A DNA stretch of 64,000 bases from Ewingella sp. CoE-038-23 (GCF_040419245.1 NZ_JAZHOH010000004.1:1-64000), one strand, 5' to 3'; counted from the stretch's first letter, positions 49,987-60,231 are shown. Numbers and translations are program-made. The notes: generated by a model from the letters alone, not told the origin.

Positions 49987-50058
49987 ATGAGGAACTGCGC
50001 CTTGGACACACCCAGTAGATACTGGCTCGATAACCTGTTCTTAAGGTACCACTTCTAA
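49987..50058 (+). CDS. corA leader ORF (CorL-like)
   Basis: 23 codons from ATG 49987 to TAA 50056-50058, beginning MRNCALDTPSRYW. Salmonella corA has a short leader ORF (corL) whose translation hides a Rho-entry region and so ties CorA production to Mg2+; this ORF has the same position. Its stop codon lies inside the stem of the following hairpin, so terminating ribosomes would disturb it. I cannot verify sequence identity to CorL. Confidence 0.5.
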   Translation: MRNCALDTPSRYWLDNLFLRYHF

Positions 50059-50089
50059 GGCTATCCTCAATGCTGATAGCCTTAGTGGT
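50048..50089 (+). promoter_or_regulatory. Stem-loop in the corA leader
   Basis: TAAGGCTATC (50056-50065) pairs perfectly with GATAGCCTTA (50075-50084) around a 9-base loop; outer ACCAC/GTGGT pairs extend it past a 3-base bulge. No U-run. Together with the leader ORF it looks like a translation-sensitive switch. From 50090 on the leader is rich in C and U (GGCGACCCCCGTCTGTCGC), which would suit Rho loading. Confidence 0.6.
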
Positions 50090-50222
50090 TGTCGGCGACC
50101 CCCGTCTGTCGCTGTGAGTCGGATCTGAATTTGGTCTGAAACGTACTGGTGACTTTCAACCCCCGTATTTTTCTGTGCTTCAATGCGTTGTCCACACCTG
50201 TCACCTTAGGGAGAACGGACAC

Positions 50223-51179
50223 ATGCTGAGTGCTTTTAAGTTAGAAAACAGCCGCTTATCCCGTTTGGAACTGGAAGAAGGCGAGCCAGACGACCTGAAA
50301 ACGTCGTTATGGGTTGACCTGATTGAACCCGATGAGCAAGAGCGTGAGCGCGTTCAATGTGAGCTAGGCCAAAGCCTGGCGACCCGTCCAGAGCTGGACG
50401 ATATCGAAGCATCGGCCCGTTTCTTCGAAGATGAAGACGGCCTGCATATTCACTCCTTTTTCTATTTCGAAGATGCCGAAGACCACGCGGGCAACAGCAC
50501 CGTGGCGTTTACTATTCGCGAAGGGCGTCTCTACACCCTGCGCGAGCGTGAACTGCCCGCGTTTCGCCTGTACCGCATGCGCGCCAGAAATCAAAAGCTT
50601 GGCGACGGCAACGCCTATGAGCTGCTGCTGGACCTGTTCGAAACCAAAATCGAACAGCTGGCGGATGAAATCGAAAACATCTACAGCGATCTAGAAAAAC
50701 TTAGCCGGGTTATCATGGAAGGGCATCAGGGCGACGAATATGACGCCGCGCTCTCTACCTTGGCGGAGCTGGAAGACGTGGGCTGGAAAGTTCGCCTCTG
50801 TCTGATGGATACCCAGCGTGCGCTAAACTTCCTGGTGCGCAAGGCTCGTCTGCCAGCAGGTCAGCTGGAGCAGGCGCGCGAAGTATTGCGCGATATCGAA
50901 TCCCTGCTGCCGCATAACGAATCCCTGTTCCAGAAGGTCAACTTCTTGATGCAGGCGGCGATGGGCTTTATCAATATCGAGCAGAACCGCATCATAAAAA
51001 TCTTCTCGGTGGTCTCGGTGGTGTTCCTGCCGCCAACGCTGGTGGCATCAAGCTACGGGATGAACTTCGAGTTCATGCCGGAATTGAAGTGGAGCTTCGG
51101 CTATCCGGGCGCTATCAGCTTGATGATTCTGGCCGGACTCGCGCCTTACCTGTACTTCAAACGTAAAAACTGGCTGTAA
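50223..51179 (+). CDS. corA: CorA, Mg2+/Co2+/Ni2+ channel
   Basis: 318 aa (E. coli 316). Pentameric inner-membrane Mg2+ channel: large N-terminal cytoplasmic funnel (1-about 255), long helix 7, then two C-terminal TM segments with the selectivity motif [11 protein letters not shown] between them and the basic tail KRKNWL. The ATG at 50223 fits E. coli MLSAF and follows AGGGAG; upstream codons in frame are leader sequence. Confidence 0.97.
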   Translation: MLSAFKLENSRLSRLELEEGEPDDLKTSLWVDLIEPDEQERERVQCELGQSLATRPELDDIEASARFFEDEDGLHIHSFFYFEDAEDHAGNSTVAFTIREGRLYTLRERELPAFRLYRMRARNQKLGDGNAYELLLDLFETKIEQLADEIENIYSDLEKLSRVIMEGHQGDEYDAALSTLAELEDVGWKVRLCLMDTQRALNFLVRKARLPAGQLEQAREVLRDIESLLPHNESLFQKVNFLMQAAMGFINIEQNRIIKIFSVVSVVFLPPTLVASSYGMNFEFMPELKWSFGYPGAISLMILAGLAPYLYFKRKNWL

Positions 51180-51315
51180 GTTTTTATCAGCCAGCCTCTC
51201 GGGGCTGGCGGTTTGCCTCCCGCGAAAATCCCCTTTTTCCCGCAGATGTTCTAATTCTGTTAATAGTTTTTATGCTAAAACTATGCCTCCGCTTATGCCG
51301 ATGTAGATTCAAACC

Positions 51316-52383
51316 ATGTTGATGGAAAAGATTGCTCCCTGGGGCCAGTGGACGCTGCTGGTGATCTCCTCGCTGATCCTCGGCTTTATTTTTCAGGCTT
51401 TCCACGTGCCTGCCGCCTTGCTGCTCGGCCCGATGATTATCGGCGTTCTGATGGGTTTGCTGGGAGCCACGGTGCGAATTGCGCCGATCTTCTTCAAAAT
51501 CGCACAGGGCATTCTGGGCTGTATGATCGCCCAAAGCCTCTCTCCCTCGATTATTCCTCCCTTGCTCAATGACTGGCCGATGGTGCTGCTGGTGCTGATC
51601 GCCACGCTGATGGCCAGTGGGCTGTCGGGCTGGCTGCTGGTGAAATTCAGTAATTTGCCGGGGCCGACGGGTGCCTGGGGCTCATCGCCGGGCGGGGCCA
51701 GCGCGATGGTTGCCATGGCGGGAGATTTCGGCGCAGACGTGCGTTTAGTGGCTTTCATGCAATATCTGCGCGTGCTGTTTGTCGCCACGGCCGCCGCCTT
51801 TGTGGCGCGCATGAGCCTCGGAGACAGCGCCTCGGCCGCCGCCGCAGTGGTCTGGTTTCCGCCGATTGACTGGCGCTTTGGCGTAACGCTGCTGCTGGCG
51901 CTGGCGGGCGTCTGGCTGGGGCCGCGCTTGCGCATTCCCTCCGGCGCGCTGCTGCTGCCAGCCTTCGTCGGCGCGGTGTTGCACTCAACCGGCACCATGA
52001 CGCTGCAAGTGCCTGAATGGCTACTGGCGATTGCCTACACGCTGATTGGCTGGAGCGTCGGTTTGCGCTTCACCCGTCCGATTTTCAAACTGGCGTTACG
52101 CACGCTGCCGCAGATGATTGCTTCAATCATTGGCTTGATGGTGCTCTGTGGCGCGATGGCGTGGCTGCTGACCAAAGTGCTGCACGTGGATATGCTGACG
52201 GCCTATCTGGCAACCAGCCCCGGCGGGCTGGACACCGTGACGATTATCGCGGCGGGGAGTAACGTTAATTTGGGCTTCGTGATGGCCATGCAGACCTTGC
52301 GCCTGCTGACCATCATTGTCACTGGCCCGGCGATGGCGAGGTTTATCTCGCGCAGCGCCAAGCCTGCTTCCTCAGCGCCTTAA
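51316..52383 (+). CDS. AbrB-family membrane protein (PF05145 type)
   Basis: 355 aa with about 10-11 hydrophobic segments in two similar halves. Each half has the internal motif of the family: GAWGSSPGGASAMVAMA (about 117-133) and AYLATSPGGLDTVTIIA (about 295-311). Databases often label relatives AbrB regulators because of E. coli abrB and its effect on aidB, but this is a transporter-like membrane protein, not a DNA-binding protein. Substrate unknown. An ATG two codons in is an equal start choice. Its 3' end overlaps rarD (opposite strand) by 12 bp. E. coli has yigF/yigG in this region instead. Confidence 0.8.
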   Translation: MLMEKIAPWGQWTLLVISSLILGFIFQAFHVPAALLLGPMIIGVLMGLLGATVRIAPIFFKIAQGILGCMIAQSLSPSIIPPLLNDWPMVLLVLIATLMASGLSGWLLVKFSNLPGPTGAWGSSPGGASAMVAMAGDFGADVRLVAFMQYLRVLFVATAAAFVARMSLGDSASAAAAVVWFPPIDWRFGVTLLLALAGVWLGPRLRIPSGALLLPAFVGAVLHSTGTMTLQVPEWLLAIAYTLIGWSVGLRFTRPIFKLALRTLPQMIASIIGLMVLCGAMAWLLTKVLHVDMLTAYLATSPGGLDTVTIIAAGSNVNLGFVMAMQTLRLLTIIVTGPAMARFISRSAKPASSAP

Positions 52384-53259
52384 CCGACGCTGGGTGTAGA
52401 GGGCGTCGGCGATGAAGCATGCCAGCCCGGCCCAGATAAAGCCGAAGGTGATCATCATGGACGCCGTGACCTGCTCGCCGTAGAAAATCGCCAGCAGGAA
52501 CATCAAGGTCGGAGCAAGGTATTGGAAGAAGCCCAGCGTGGAGAGCTTCAGGCGCGTGGTGGCCGCGGTGAAGAACAGCAGCGGGATAGTGGTAATGATG
52601 CCCGCCGAGATAAGCATCAGGTTCAGCGACCACGCGTTGGCCGTCAGGTGGCTGGTGGCGCTGTCCGCCAGCAGGAACAGGTAAATAGCCGCCACCGGCA
52701 GCAGCCAAAGCGTTTCAATCAACATGCCGGTTTGCGCGTCCACCCCCATCTTCTTGCGCAGCAGGCCGTAGAAGGCGAAGGTCATCGACAGCGCCAGACC
52801 AATCACCGGCACCGAGCCAAACACCCACACCTGAATCAGCACCCCAATCAGGGCCAGCAGCACCGCCACCCACTGCATTCTTCGGAATCGCTCTCGCAAA
52901 AACAGCATGCCGAGCACCACATTCACCAATGGGTTGATAAAGTAGCCGAGGCTCGCTTCCAGCAGGTGATTGTTATTGATGGCCCAGATATAAATCAGCC
53001 AGTTACTGCCGATTAATAGCGCAGTCGCCAGCAGGAGCATCAGGGTTTTGGGCTTTTTCGCCACGCGGCAGACGTCTCCCCAACTGCGGCTCAGAGAGAG
53101 CAGGGCCAGCATAAAGAAGAACGACCAGATAACCCGGTGAGTCAGGATCTCCGGCGGCGGAACTTGATGGATTAACTTGAAATAGACCGGGGCGATCCCC
53201 CAGATGAAATAAGCGACGAAGGCGAAAATAATGCCCTGTCGGGTGCGCTGTGCGTCCAT
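52372..53259 (-). CDS. rarD: RarD, EamA-type permease
   Basis: 295 aa (E. coli 296). Drug/metabolite transporter superfamily with 10 helices in two EamA repeats. RQG-x(5)-AYFIWGIAPxYFKL at the N-terminus, SLGYFINPLVN and STLGFFQYLAPTLMFLLA are conserved; the chloramphenicol-sensitivity (RarD) family. Substrate not established. The start at 53259 matches E. coli MDAxxTRQG; an ATG two codons upstream is possible. Confidence 0.92.
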   Translation of the reverse strand: MDAQRTRQGIIFAFVAYFIWGIAPVYFKLIHQVPPPEILTHRVIWSFFFMLALLSLSRSWGDVCRVAKKPKTLMLLLATALLIGSNWLIYIWAINNNHLLEASLGYFINPLVNVVLGMLFLRERFRRMQWVAVLLALIGVLIQVWVFGSVPVIGLALSMTFAFYGLLRKKMGVDAQTGMLIETLWLLPVAAIYLFLLADSATSHLTANAWSLNLMLISAGIITTIPLLFFTAATTRLKLSTLGFFQYLAPTLMFLLAIFYGEQVTASMMITFGFIWAGLACFIADALYTQRRLRR

Positions 53260-53340
53260 GTTCATGCTCGAAACGAAAGTGAGGCGACAAGTCTAACTGA
53301 ATCTTGCCGCCGCGGGTTTAGGATATGTTCAGGCTGTGAT

Positions 53341-53820
53341 TTAGCCGACCAGATAGGTGGCGTTGGCGGTGGCGATGTGAACGCCGCTGTCGCTGTGCAA
53401 ATCCACGCGTGCGACCGAGACTTTATTGCCCGCGCGAATCAGCTTGGCGCTGGCAGTAAACACCTCGCCACGCCCCGGACGCAGGTAGTCGACGCGCAGA
53501 TCAATGGTGCCCATTTTCGACAGGCGCTGGCGCATTTCGTCTTCCAACAGCGGGTGGTCTGGCTTATCGCGGCGAATGAGTGAGCTGGTCACGCACACCA
53601 ATCCGGCGGCCACGTCCAGCACCGAGGCAATCACGCCGCCGTGGAGGATTTTCTGCGCGGCGTTGCCGACTAAACGCGTCTGATTGGTGAAGGTCAGCTC
53701 GGCGCTGTCCCCGTCAAGATGTTTGAGTTCAAGGCCCAGCTCGCGGTTAAACGGCATATCGTAAACGAAAATTTCGCCAATGAGCTGGCGAGCAGCCTCG
53801 TGGCTAAGAGATGCGGACAT
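53341..53820 (-). CDS. yigI: YigI, hotdog-fold acyl-CoA thioesterase
   Basis: 159 aa (E. coli 155). PaaI-type hotdog: [18 protein letters not shown] is the signature helix with the catalytic Asp, followed by the [10 protein letters not shown] strand and a final TANATYLVG strand. E. coli YigI has been reported as a medium/long-chain acyl-CoA thioesterase. Same strand as rarD, separated by 81 bp. Confidence 0.92.
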   Translation of the reverse strand: MSASLSHEAARQLIGEIFVYDMPFNRELGLELKHLDGDSAELTFTNQTRLVGNAAQKILHGGVIASVLDVAAGLVCVTSSLIRRDKPDHPLLEDEMRQRLSKMGTIDLRVDYLRPGRGEVFTASAKLIRAGNKVSVARVDLHSDSGVHIATANATYLVG

Positions 53821-54068
53821 GACAATTTCCTGAAGGGTGTCGCGGTGAATACCGGTTTGAATGTTAATAGATTGTAGATTTTAGGCCTTGGTATCATTGA
53901 TTTCCATACGGTAAGTGCTAAATCTAATCAATCCTCAGCCATTGTAAGTTTTTGTGTAGAATAGCTTCGCCTTCTGGGGCCAGGATAGGAAGCCGCCAGC
54001 GGGCAGGCAAGAGATAACTCTATAAAATCAAAGCCGTTTACCGGCACCTACTTTTGAGTGGAGACATA

Positions 54069-54947
54069 ATGCGTAAAAATTGGGCTGTTGGGGCAACCTT
54101 GATGGTAATGCCTGCGTTGGGCTATGCGGCAGAAGCGACAATTCAGGAAGTGCACGATAAACCTAGCGTTCGTGGCAGCGTTATCGCCAACTTACTGCAA
54201 GAGCACGATAACCCTTTTACGCTTTATCCTTACGACACCAACTATTTAGTTTACACCGACACCAGCAGCATCAATAAAGACGCCATTAAGTCTTATGACT
54301 GGGCAGACAATGCTCGCCATGATGAAGTTGAGTTCCAACTTAGCCTCGGTTTCCCGATTTGGCGCGGCATTGCCGGTGATAACTCCCTGCTCGGCGCGTC
54401 TTACACGCAAAAATCGTTCTGGCAGCTTTCTAACCGTGCGGAATCTTCCCCTTTCCGTGAAACCAACTATGAGCCGCAAATTTTTATCGCCTGGGCGACA
54501 GATTATCAGTTTATGGGCTGGACCCTGCGCGAAGCCGAGTATGGTGTAAATCATGACTCCAACGGCCGCTCAGACCCGACCTCGCGCAGCTGGAACCGCG
54601 TGTATGCGCGCTGGATGGCACAAAATGGTAACTGGCAGTTAGATCTCAAGCCTTGGTATCGCATTCCCGAAAGCGACAAAAACGATGACAACCCGGACAT
54701 CACCAAATACATGGGTTACTACCGTCTGAAAGTGGGCTACGCGCTGGGCGAGAGCGTCATTAGCGTTGAGAGTCGTTACAACTGGAACACCGGCTACGGC
54801 GGCGCTGACGTGGGCGTAAGCTACCCGATCACCAAGCACATGCGCTTCTATACCAAAGTCTTCAGCGGCTACGGCGAGTCATTGATTGATTACAACTACA
54901 AGCAGACTCGCGTCGGTGTTGGTATTATGCTGAACGACATTATGTAA
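54069..54947 (+). CDS. pldA: PldA, outer-membrane phospholipase A
   Basis: 292 aa (E. coli 289). A signal peptide of about 20 residues (ending ALGYA) then a 12-strand barrel. The active site is intact: His162 and Ser164 in NHDSNGRSDP and Asn176 in SRSWNR. Dimerises with Ca2+ and degrades phospholipids misplaced in the outer leaflet. The terminal residue is Met rather than the usual aromatic Phe of E. coli (NDIM against NDLF). Start chosen by GGAG 6 nt upstream. Confidence 0.96.
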   Translation: MRKNWAVGATLMVMPALGYAAEATIQEVHDKPSVRGSVIANLLQEHDNPFTLYPYDTNYLVYTDTSSINKDAIKSYDWADNARHDEVEFQLSLGFPIWRGIAGDNSLLGASYTQKSFWQLSNRAESSPFRETNYEPQIFIAWATDYQFMGWTLREAEYGVNHDSNGRSDPTSRSWNRVYARWMAQNGNWQLDLKPWYRIPESDKNDDNPDITKYMGYYRLKVGYALGESVISVESRYNWNTGYGGADVGVSYPITKHMRFYTKVFSGYGESLIDYNYKQTRVGVGIMLNDIM

Positions 54948-54949
54948 TT

Positions 54950-55006
54950 TACCCGTCATACTTCAAGCTACAGGTTGCCCTAAGGCGACTCGCAGGATTT
55001 AGGGTA
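54950..55006. repeat. Miniature ERIC-type repeat between pldA and recQ
   Basis: 57 bp: TACCCGTCATACTTCAAGC at the left, GGATTTAGGGTA at the right. Both are ERIC outer ends; the core and inner arms are deleted. Compare the 55-bp copy at 8184-8238. Confidence 0.65.
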
Positions 55007-55070
55007 ATGATAAGTGTACATTCTCGGTGTCTCTTTAGGCGCCGGGCGGTTTGAACAGTTGGGGAATTGA

Positions 55071-56903
55071 GTGTCTACGGCGGCAGTGATAAACAAAGAA
55101 GAGCTGGCACAGCAGGTATTACGCGATACCTTCGGTTATCAGCAATTCCGACCGGGTCAGCAGACCATCATCAATGCGGCTATCTCCGGACGAGACTGTC
55201 TGGTGGTGATGCCCACGGGTGGCGGTAAGTCACTGTGCTATCAAATTCCCGCGCTGGTGATGGACGGCCTGACGCTGGTGGTCTCTCCCCTCATCTCGCT
55301 GATGAAGGATCAGGTCGACCAACTGATGGCCGCCGGGGTTGAAGCCGGTTGCCTCAACTCGACGCAAACCCGCGAACAGCAGATGGACGTGATGGCCGGC
55401 TGCCGCACTGGCCGCATCAAAATGCTCTATATCGCCCCTGAGCGCCTGATGATGGGCGACTTTATGGAGCAGCTACAGCAGTGGAATCCGGCGATGCTCG
55501 CCGTGGACGAAGCGCACTGTATCTCCCAATGGGGCCACGATTTCCGCCCGGAATACCGCGCGCTGGGCCAGCTTAAGCTGCGTTATCCGCAGCTGCCGGT
55601 GATTGCGCTGACCGCCACCGCCGACGAAGCCACCCGCAGCGACATCGCTCGCCTGCTGGAACTCAACGACCCGCTGATTCAGGTTAGCAGCTTCGACCGT
55701 CCTAACATTCGCTATACTTTGGTGGAGAAGTTCAAGCCGCTGGACCAGCTGCTGCGCTTCGTGCAAGACCAGCGCGGCAAAAGTGGCATTATCTACTGCA
55801 ATAGCCGGGCGAAAGTCGAAGACACCGCCGCACGTCTGCAAAGCCGTGGCTTGAGCGTCGGGGCCTATCACGCCGGTTTGGACAATGAAACCCGTGGCAA
55901 TGTGCAGGAAGCCTTCCAGCGCGATGACTTGCAAATCGTGGTGGCGACCGTGGCGTTCGGCATGGGGATTAACAAACCCAACGTGCGTTTCGTGGTCCAT
56001 TTCGACATTCCGCGCAATATCGAATCCTATTATCAAGAAACCGGCCGTGCTGGGCGTGATGGCCTGCCCGCAGAAGCCGTTTTACTGTATGACCCGGCCG
56101 ACATGGCCTGGCTGCGTCGCTGTCTGGATGAAAAGCCAGCCGGGCCGCAGCAGGACGTCGAGCGCCACAAGCTCAATGCGATGAATGCCTTTGCCGAAGC
56201 TCAGACCTGTCGGCGCCTGGTGCTGCTCAACTACTTTGGCGAAGGCAAGCAGAACGCCTGCGGCAACTGCGATGTCTGCCTTGATCCGCCAAAACGCTAT
56301 GACGGCTTGCTGGACGCGCAAAAGGCGCTCTCAGTGGTGGCGCGCGTCGGCCAACGCTTTGGCTTGGGCTATGTGGTTGAAGTGCTGCGCGGCGCAAATA
56401 ACCAACGAATTCGCGAGTATGGGCACGACAAGCTGACGGTTTACGGCATCGGCAAAGAACAGAGCAACGAGCACTGGACCAGCGTGGTGCGCCAACTGAT
56501 TCATCTCGGCATGATCATGCAGAACATCGCCATGCACTCTGCTTTGCAACTCACTGAGGCTGCGCGCCCGGTGCTGCGTGGTGAAGTGGCTCTGCAACTG
56601 GCGGTGCCGCGAATTCAGACGCTGAAAATCAAAAGCAGCAACAGCCAGAAAACCTATGGCGGAAATTACGACCGCAAGCTTTTCGCCAAATTGCGCAAGC
56701 TGCGTAAAACCCTGGCCGATGAAAATAACGTGCCGCCTTACGTGGTCTTCAATGACACCACCCTGCTGGAGATGGCCGAGCAGTTACCGGTCAGCCCAAG
56801 CGACCTGCTGGATATCACCGGCGTCGGCCAGCGCAAGCTCGAGAAGTTTGGCAGACCATTTATGGCGATGATTCGCGATCACATTGATAATGGCGACGAG
56901 TGA
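55071..56903 (+). CDS. recQ: RecQ, ATP-dependent DNA helicase
   Basis: 610 aa (E. coli 609). SF2 helicase, RecF pathway. Q motif [10 protein letters not shown], Walker [13 protein letters not shown] ([18 protein letters not shown] including the aromatic loop), and the [10 protein letters not shown] motif VI are present. The RQC zinc site cysteines lie in CRRL...CGNCDVC, followed by winged helix and HRDC (about 530-605). GTG start at 55071 with GGGGA upstream. The N-terminal 15 residues differ from E. coli. Confidence 0.96.
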   Translation: MSTAAVINKEELAQQVLRDTFGYQQFRPGQQTIINAAISGRDCLVVMPTGGGKSLCYQIPALVMDGLTLVVSPLISLMKDQVDQLMAAGVEAGCLNSTQTREQQMDVMAGCRTGRIKMLYIAPERLMMGDFMEQLQQWNPAMLAVDEAHCISQWGHDFRPEYRALGQLKLRYPQLPVIALTATADEATRSDIARLLELNDPLIQVSSFDRPNIRYTLVEKFKPLDQLLRFVQDQRGKSGIIYCNSRAKVEDTAARLQSRGLSVGAYHAGLDNETRGNVQEAFQRDDLQIVVATVAFGMGINKPNVRFVVHFDIPRNIESYYQETGRAGRDGLPAEAVLLYDPADMAWLRRCLDEKPAGPQQDVERHKLNAMNAFAEAQTCRRLVLLNYFGEGKQNACGNCDVCLDPPKRYDGLLDAQKALSVVARVGQRFGLGYVVEVLRGANNQRIREYGHDKLTVYGIGKEQSNEHWTSVVRQLIHLGMIMQNIAMHSALQLTEAARPVLRGEVALQLAVPRIQTLKIKSSNSQKTYGGNYDRKLFAKLRKLRKTLADENNVPPYVVFNDTTLLEMAEQLPVSPSDLLDITGVGQRKLEKFGRPFMAMIRDHIDNGDE

Positions 56904-56943
56904 TCGGGGCTCTTTCTTTATTTTTCCACACTGAGTACGAGCT

Positions 56944-57573
56944 ATGTTAATTCTGTTTTTGACCGTGGCGATGGTGCATCTGATTGCGTTAATGAGCCCA
57001 GGCCCTGACTTTTTTTTCGTTTCCCAAACTGCCGCCAGCCGTTCTCGTAAAGAGGCGATGATGGGCGTGGTGGGGATTTCACTCGGCATCGTGGTGTGGG
57101 CCGGTGTTGCCTTGATGGGCCTGCATTTGATTTTGCAGAAAATGGCGTGGCTGCATGACGTCATCACCATCGGCGGCGGCATTTACCTGTGCTGGATGGG
57201 GTGGCAGCTGCTGAAATCTGCCCGCGCTAAGAAGCAGGCTGGCGTGGAAGCCGAGGCAGAAAAACCGGTGCAGCTTCCCGCGCGTGGCCGCACCTTTATG
57301 CGCGGTTTCCTGACCAATCTGTCTAACCCGAAAGCCGTGATTTACTTCGGCAGCGTGTTCTCGCTGTTTGTGGGTGATGACGTGGGAAGTGGCGAGCGCT
57401 GGGGGCTGTTTATCCTGATCATCGCCGAGACCTTTGCTTGGTTCTCCGTGGTGGCGATGGTGTTTGCAATGCCTGTGATGCGCCGTGGTTATCAGCGTTT
57501 AGCGAAGTGGATTGATGGCGTGGCGGGCGTGCTGTTCACCGGTTTCGGCATCCACCTGATTATTTCTCGATAA
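56944..57573 (+). CDS. rhtC: RhtC, threonine efflux protein (LysE family)
   Basis: 209 aa (E. coli 206). LysE/RhtB superfamily, six hydrophobic segments; MSPGPDFFFVSQTA near the N-terminus and LTNLSNPKAVIYFGSVF are family marks. Exports threonine. Convergent with rhtB across a shared terminator. Confidence 0.95.
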   Translation: MLILFLTVAMVHLIALMSPGPDFFFVSQTAASRSRKEAMMGVVGISLGIVVWAGVALMGLHLILQKMAWLHDVITIGGGIYLCWMGWQLLKSARAKKQAGVEAEAEKPVQLPARGRTFMRGFLTNLSNPKAVIYFGSVFSLFVGDDVGSGERWGLFILIIAETFAWFSVVAMVFAMPVMRRGYQRLAKWIDGVAGVLFTGFGIHLIISR

Positions 57574-57587
57574 GATTTCATCTTGCC

Positions 57588-57617
57588 TGCGCGCAGCCAA
57601 CTGACTGCGCGCATTTT
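57588..57617. terminator. Bidirectional terminator between rhtC and rhtB
   Basis: TGCGCGCAG (57588-57596)/CTGCGCGCA (57605-57613), a perfect 9-bp stem with an 8-base loop, then TTTT. On the minus strand the tract after the stem is poorer in T. Confidence 0.78.
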
Positions 57618-57636
57618 GCCTAATGCTTTGTGCTAA

Positions 57637-58257
57637 CTAGGCTTTTCTTGCACTCGCCAACAACACCGCGACTAAGATAAACAGCGAACCGAAGATACGG
57701 TTAAGCAATTTCATCTGTTTGGCGGACTTAATCCAGCCCGAGATATGGGTTGCGAGCATGGCGTAGCCGCTCATGACGATGATATCCACCACAATGGTTG
57801 TCACGCCCAGCACCATGTACTGACCCGCCTGTGGCGCTTCTGGCAGGATGAACTGCGGGAAGAGCGCGGCAAGAAACACGATGCTTTTCGGGTTGGTCAG
57901 ATTCACAAATACAGCCCGTTTGAATAGCCGATTCGGCGACAGCGTTTTCGCCATGGCATTGAGGTCTACCGCGCCCGCCGCTCGCCATTGGCCGATACCC
58001 AGCCAGATCAGATAAGCCGCGCCGAACCACTTCAGCACTTCAAATGCCATGACCGACTGCGAAACCAGCGTGCCCAAGCCGACGCCAACCACCACAATAT
58101 GGCAGGCCAAGCCGATTTGCTGGCCGGCAATCGAGAACACCGACCCACGATAGCCGTGACTAATACCGGTGCTCATGGTGTTTATCGCACCCGCGCCGGG
58201 GGAAAGACTGAGAATGATTGTGGTAAGAAGATAGGTTAACCACCAGTGCAACGTCAT
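57637..58257 (-). CDS. rhtB: RhtB, homoserine/homoserine lactone efflux protein
   Basis: 206 aa as in E. coli. LysE-family exporter: [29 protein letters not shown] and [20 protein letters not shown]. The start at 58257 is fixed by GGGAG 7 nt upstream and the E. coli N-terminus MTLxWW. Divergent from pldB. Confidence 0.95.
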   Translation of the reverse strand: MTLHWWLTYLLTTIILSLSPGAGAINTMSTGISHGYRGSVFSIAGQQIGLACHIVVVGVGLGTLVSQSVMAFEVLKWFGAAYLIWLGIGQWRAAGAVDLNAMAKTLSPNRLFKRAVFVNLTNPKSIVFLAALFPQFILPEAPQAGQYMVLGVTTIVVDIIVMSGYAMLATHISGWIKSAKQMKLLNRIFGSLFILVAVLLASARKA

Positions 58258-58362
58258 CGAGCGACTCCCTGAACAGACCATTGTATGGCACAATACGCTA
58301 TTGTCTAAAAACGGACAATTAACTTAATTCACCTTCCTGTAACGGGGTTCTGGAACCATTTC

Positions 58363-59352
58363 ATGGCATCGAATTTTGCAAAGTGGTTAACGCGAGAGAA
58401 GGAATTTTCTGCCTTTGCTACGGGTCCGTTGCTTGATTTCTGGCGCGAGCGCCAAGAAGGTGAATTTGCCGGCGTGGACGACGTGCCTATCCGCTATGTT
58501 CGCTTTAGCGCCATCGGTAATGACAACATCATTTTGGTGTCACCCGGCCGTATTGAAAGTTACGTAAAGTACCCCGAGCTGGCCTATGACCTGTTCCAGT
58601 GCGGCTTCGACGTGATTATTGTCGATCACCGTGGGCAGGGGCGCTCCGGGCGAATGCTGGATGACCGGCATCGCGGGCACGTGCAGCATTTCGATGATTA
58701 TATTGAAGATTTTCACCAGCTTTACCAGCGTGAAATTGCTCCGCGCCACTACAGTAAAAAGTACATTTTGGCCCATTCGATGGGGGGCGCGATTGCCGCG
58801 CTGTTCCTCGCCAAGTATCCGCAAACCTTTGACGCCGCCGCGCTCTGTGCGCCGATGACCGGGATTTATCTGCCCATTCCGGGCTGGATATCGCGCCGCA
58901 TCCTCCACTGGGCCGAGCGCCGACCGCTGCGCCGTGACGGCTATGCGATGGGCACCGGCCACTGGCGGCCGCTGCCGTTTGTGGTGAATCGCTTAACCCA
59001 CAGCCGGGAACGTTATCGCCGTAATCTGCGTTTTTACGCCGACTACCCCGAGCTACAGGTGGGCGGGCCAACTTATCACTGGGTGAAGGAAGGTATCGAG
59101 GCGGGGATGCATATTCTGCAACAAGCCGAAAATATCACCACGCCCCTGCTATTATTACAGGCAAGCGAAGACCGGGTTGTGGATAACCGGTCGCATCTTG
59201 CTTTTTGTCAGGCAATGGCCGTGGCGGGGCACCCCTGTGAAGGGGATGGACCCTTGGTCATTGAAGGCGCGCGCCACGAGATCCTGTTTGAACGGGACGA
59301 CCTGCGGGCAAAGGCGCTCGATGCCATTATGCGCTTTTATGCGCGGCATTAA
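58363..59352 (+). CDS. pldB: PldB, lysophospholipase L2
   Basis: 329 aa (E. coli 340). Alpha/beta hydrolase (Hydrolase_4/monoglyceride-lipase type): oxyanion region VDHRGQGRSGR, nucleophile Ser139 in AHSMGG, acidic residue in ASEDRVVDN, His in EGARHEILFE. Inner-membrane associated; degrades lysophospholipids and transfers acyl groups to phosphatidylglycerol. It forms an operon with yigL; in Salmonella, sRNA SgrS acts within this dicistronic mRNA to stabilise yigL. Confidence 0.94.
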   Translation: MASNFAKWLTREKEFSAFATGPLLDFWRERQEGEFAGVDDVPIRYVRFSAIGNDNIILVSPGRIESYVKYPELAYDLFQCGFDVIIVDHRGQGRSGRMLDDRHRGHVQHFDDYIEDFHQLYQREIAPRHYSKKYILAHSMGGAIAALFLAKYPQTFDAAALCAPMTGIYLPIPGWISRRILHWAERRPLRRDGYAMGTGHWRPLPFVVNRLTHSRERYRRNLRFYADYPELQVGGPTYHWVKEGIEAGMHILQQAENITTPLLLLQASEDRVVDNRSHLAFCQAMAVAGHPCEGDGPLVIEGARHEILFERDDLRAKALDAIMRFYARH

Positions 59353-59403
59353 CTCGCGGCGGACTGCCGCGCACAACTCCATCTGAGGTTAGAATTTACC
59401 GTT

Positions 59404-60213
59404 ATGTATCATGTTGTTGCTTCCGATTTAGATGGCACACTGCTGTCACCCGACCACACTCTAAGCCCGTATGCCAAAGAGACGCTGAAGATGTTGACCC
59501 AGCGCGGCGTGCACTTCGTCTTTGCCACTGGCCGTCACCATATCGACGTGGCGCAAATCCGCGACAACCTTGAGATCAGCGCCTACATGATCACCTCCAA
59601 CGGTGCGCGGGTGCACAATACCGAAGGCGAGCTGATCTTCTCGCACAATCTGGACGAAGACATCGCCGGGGACCTGTTCGGCATCGTTCATGACAATCCA
59701 AATATCCTGACTAACGTGTATCGCAACGACGAGTGGTTTATGAACCACGATCGCGACGATCAGGACCAGTTCTTCCGCGAGTCGGTCTTCAAATACAAGC
59801 TCTATCAGCCTGGCCTGCTGGAAACTGACGGCATCTGCAAAGTCTATTTCACCTGCGACAGTCACGAAGAGTTGCTGCCGTTGGAAGAGGCGATCAATGC
59901 TCGCTGGGGCGACCGCGTGAACGTCAGCTTCTCGCTGCCGACCTGTCTGGAAGTGATGGCGGGAGGCGTCTCTAAGGGCCACGCGCTGGAGCAGGTTTCT
60001 AAGCTGATGGGGTATTCGCTGCAAGACTGTATCGCCTTTGGCGATGGCTTGAATGACTTGGAAATGCTGACCATGTCCGGCAAAGGCTGCCTGATGAGTG
60101 GTTCACTGCCGCGCCTGAAAGCCGCAATGCCGGATGCTGAAATCATTGGCTCCAACGCCGATGACGCCGTGCCGCACTATCTGCGCAAAATGTATCTGTC
60201 CGAACCAGCGTAA
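59404..60213 (+). CDS. yigL: YigL, HAD sugar-phosphate / PLP phosphatase
   Basis: 269 aa (E. coli 266), Cof-type HAD phosphatase with C2 cap. Motif I ASDLDGTLLS, motif II ITSNGA, Lys in GGVSKGHAL, motif IV FGDGLNDLEML. It relieves glucose-phosphate stress by dephosphorylating accumulated sugar phosphates. A GC hairpin (CGCGGC-GGACT-GCCGCG, 59355-59371) lies in the 51-bp pldB-yigL gap and may be relevant to the processed SgrS-stabilised transcript. Confidence 0.94.
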   Translation: MYHVVASDLDGTLLSPDHTLSPYAKETLKMLTQRGVHFVFATGRHHIDVAQIRDNLEISAYMITSNGARVHNTEGELIFSHNLDEDIAGDLFGIVHDNPNILTNVYRNDEWFMNHDRDDQDQFFRESVFKYKLYQPGLLETDGICKVYFTCDSHEELLPLEEAINARWGDRVNVSFSLPTCLEVMAGGVSKGHALEQVSKLMGYSLQDCIAFGDGLNDLEMLTMSGKGCLMSGSLPRLKAAMPDAEIIGSNADDAVPHYLRKMYLSEPA

Positions 60214-60231
60214 ATTCGGCTCTACGAAAGC

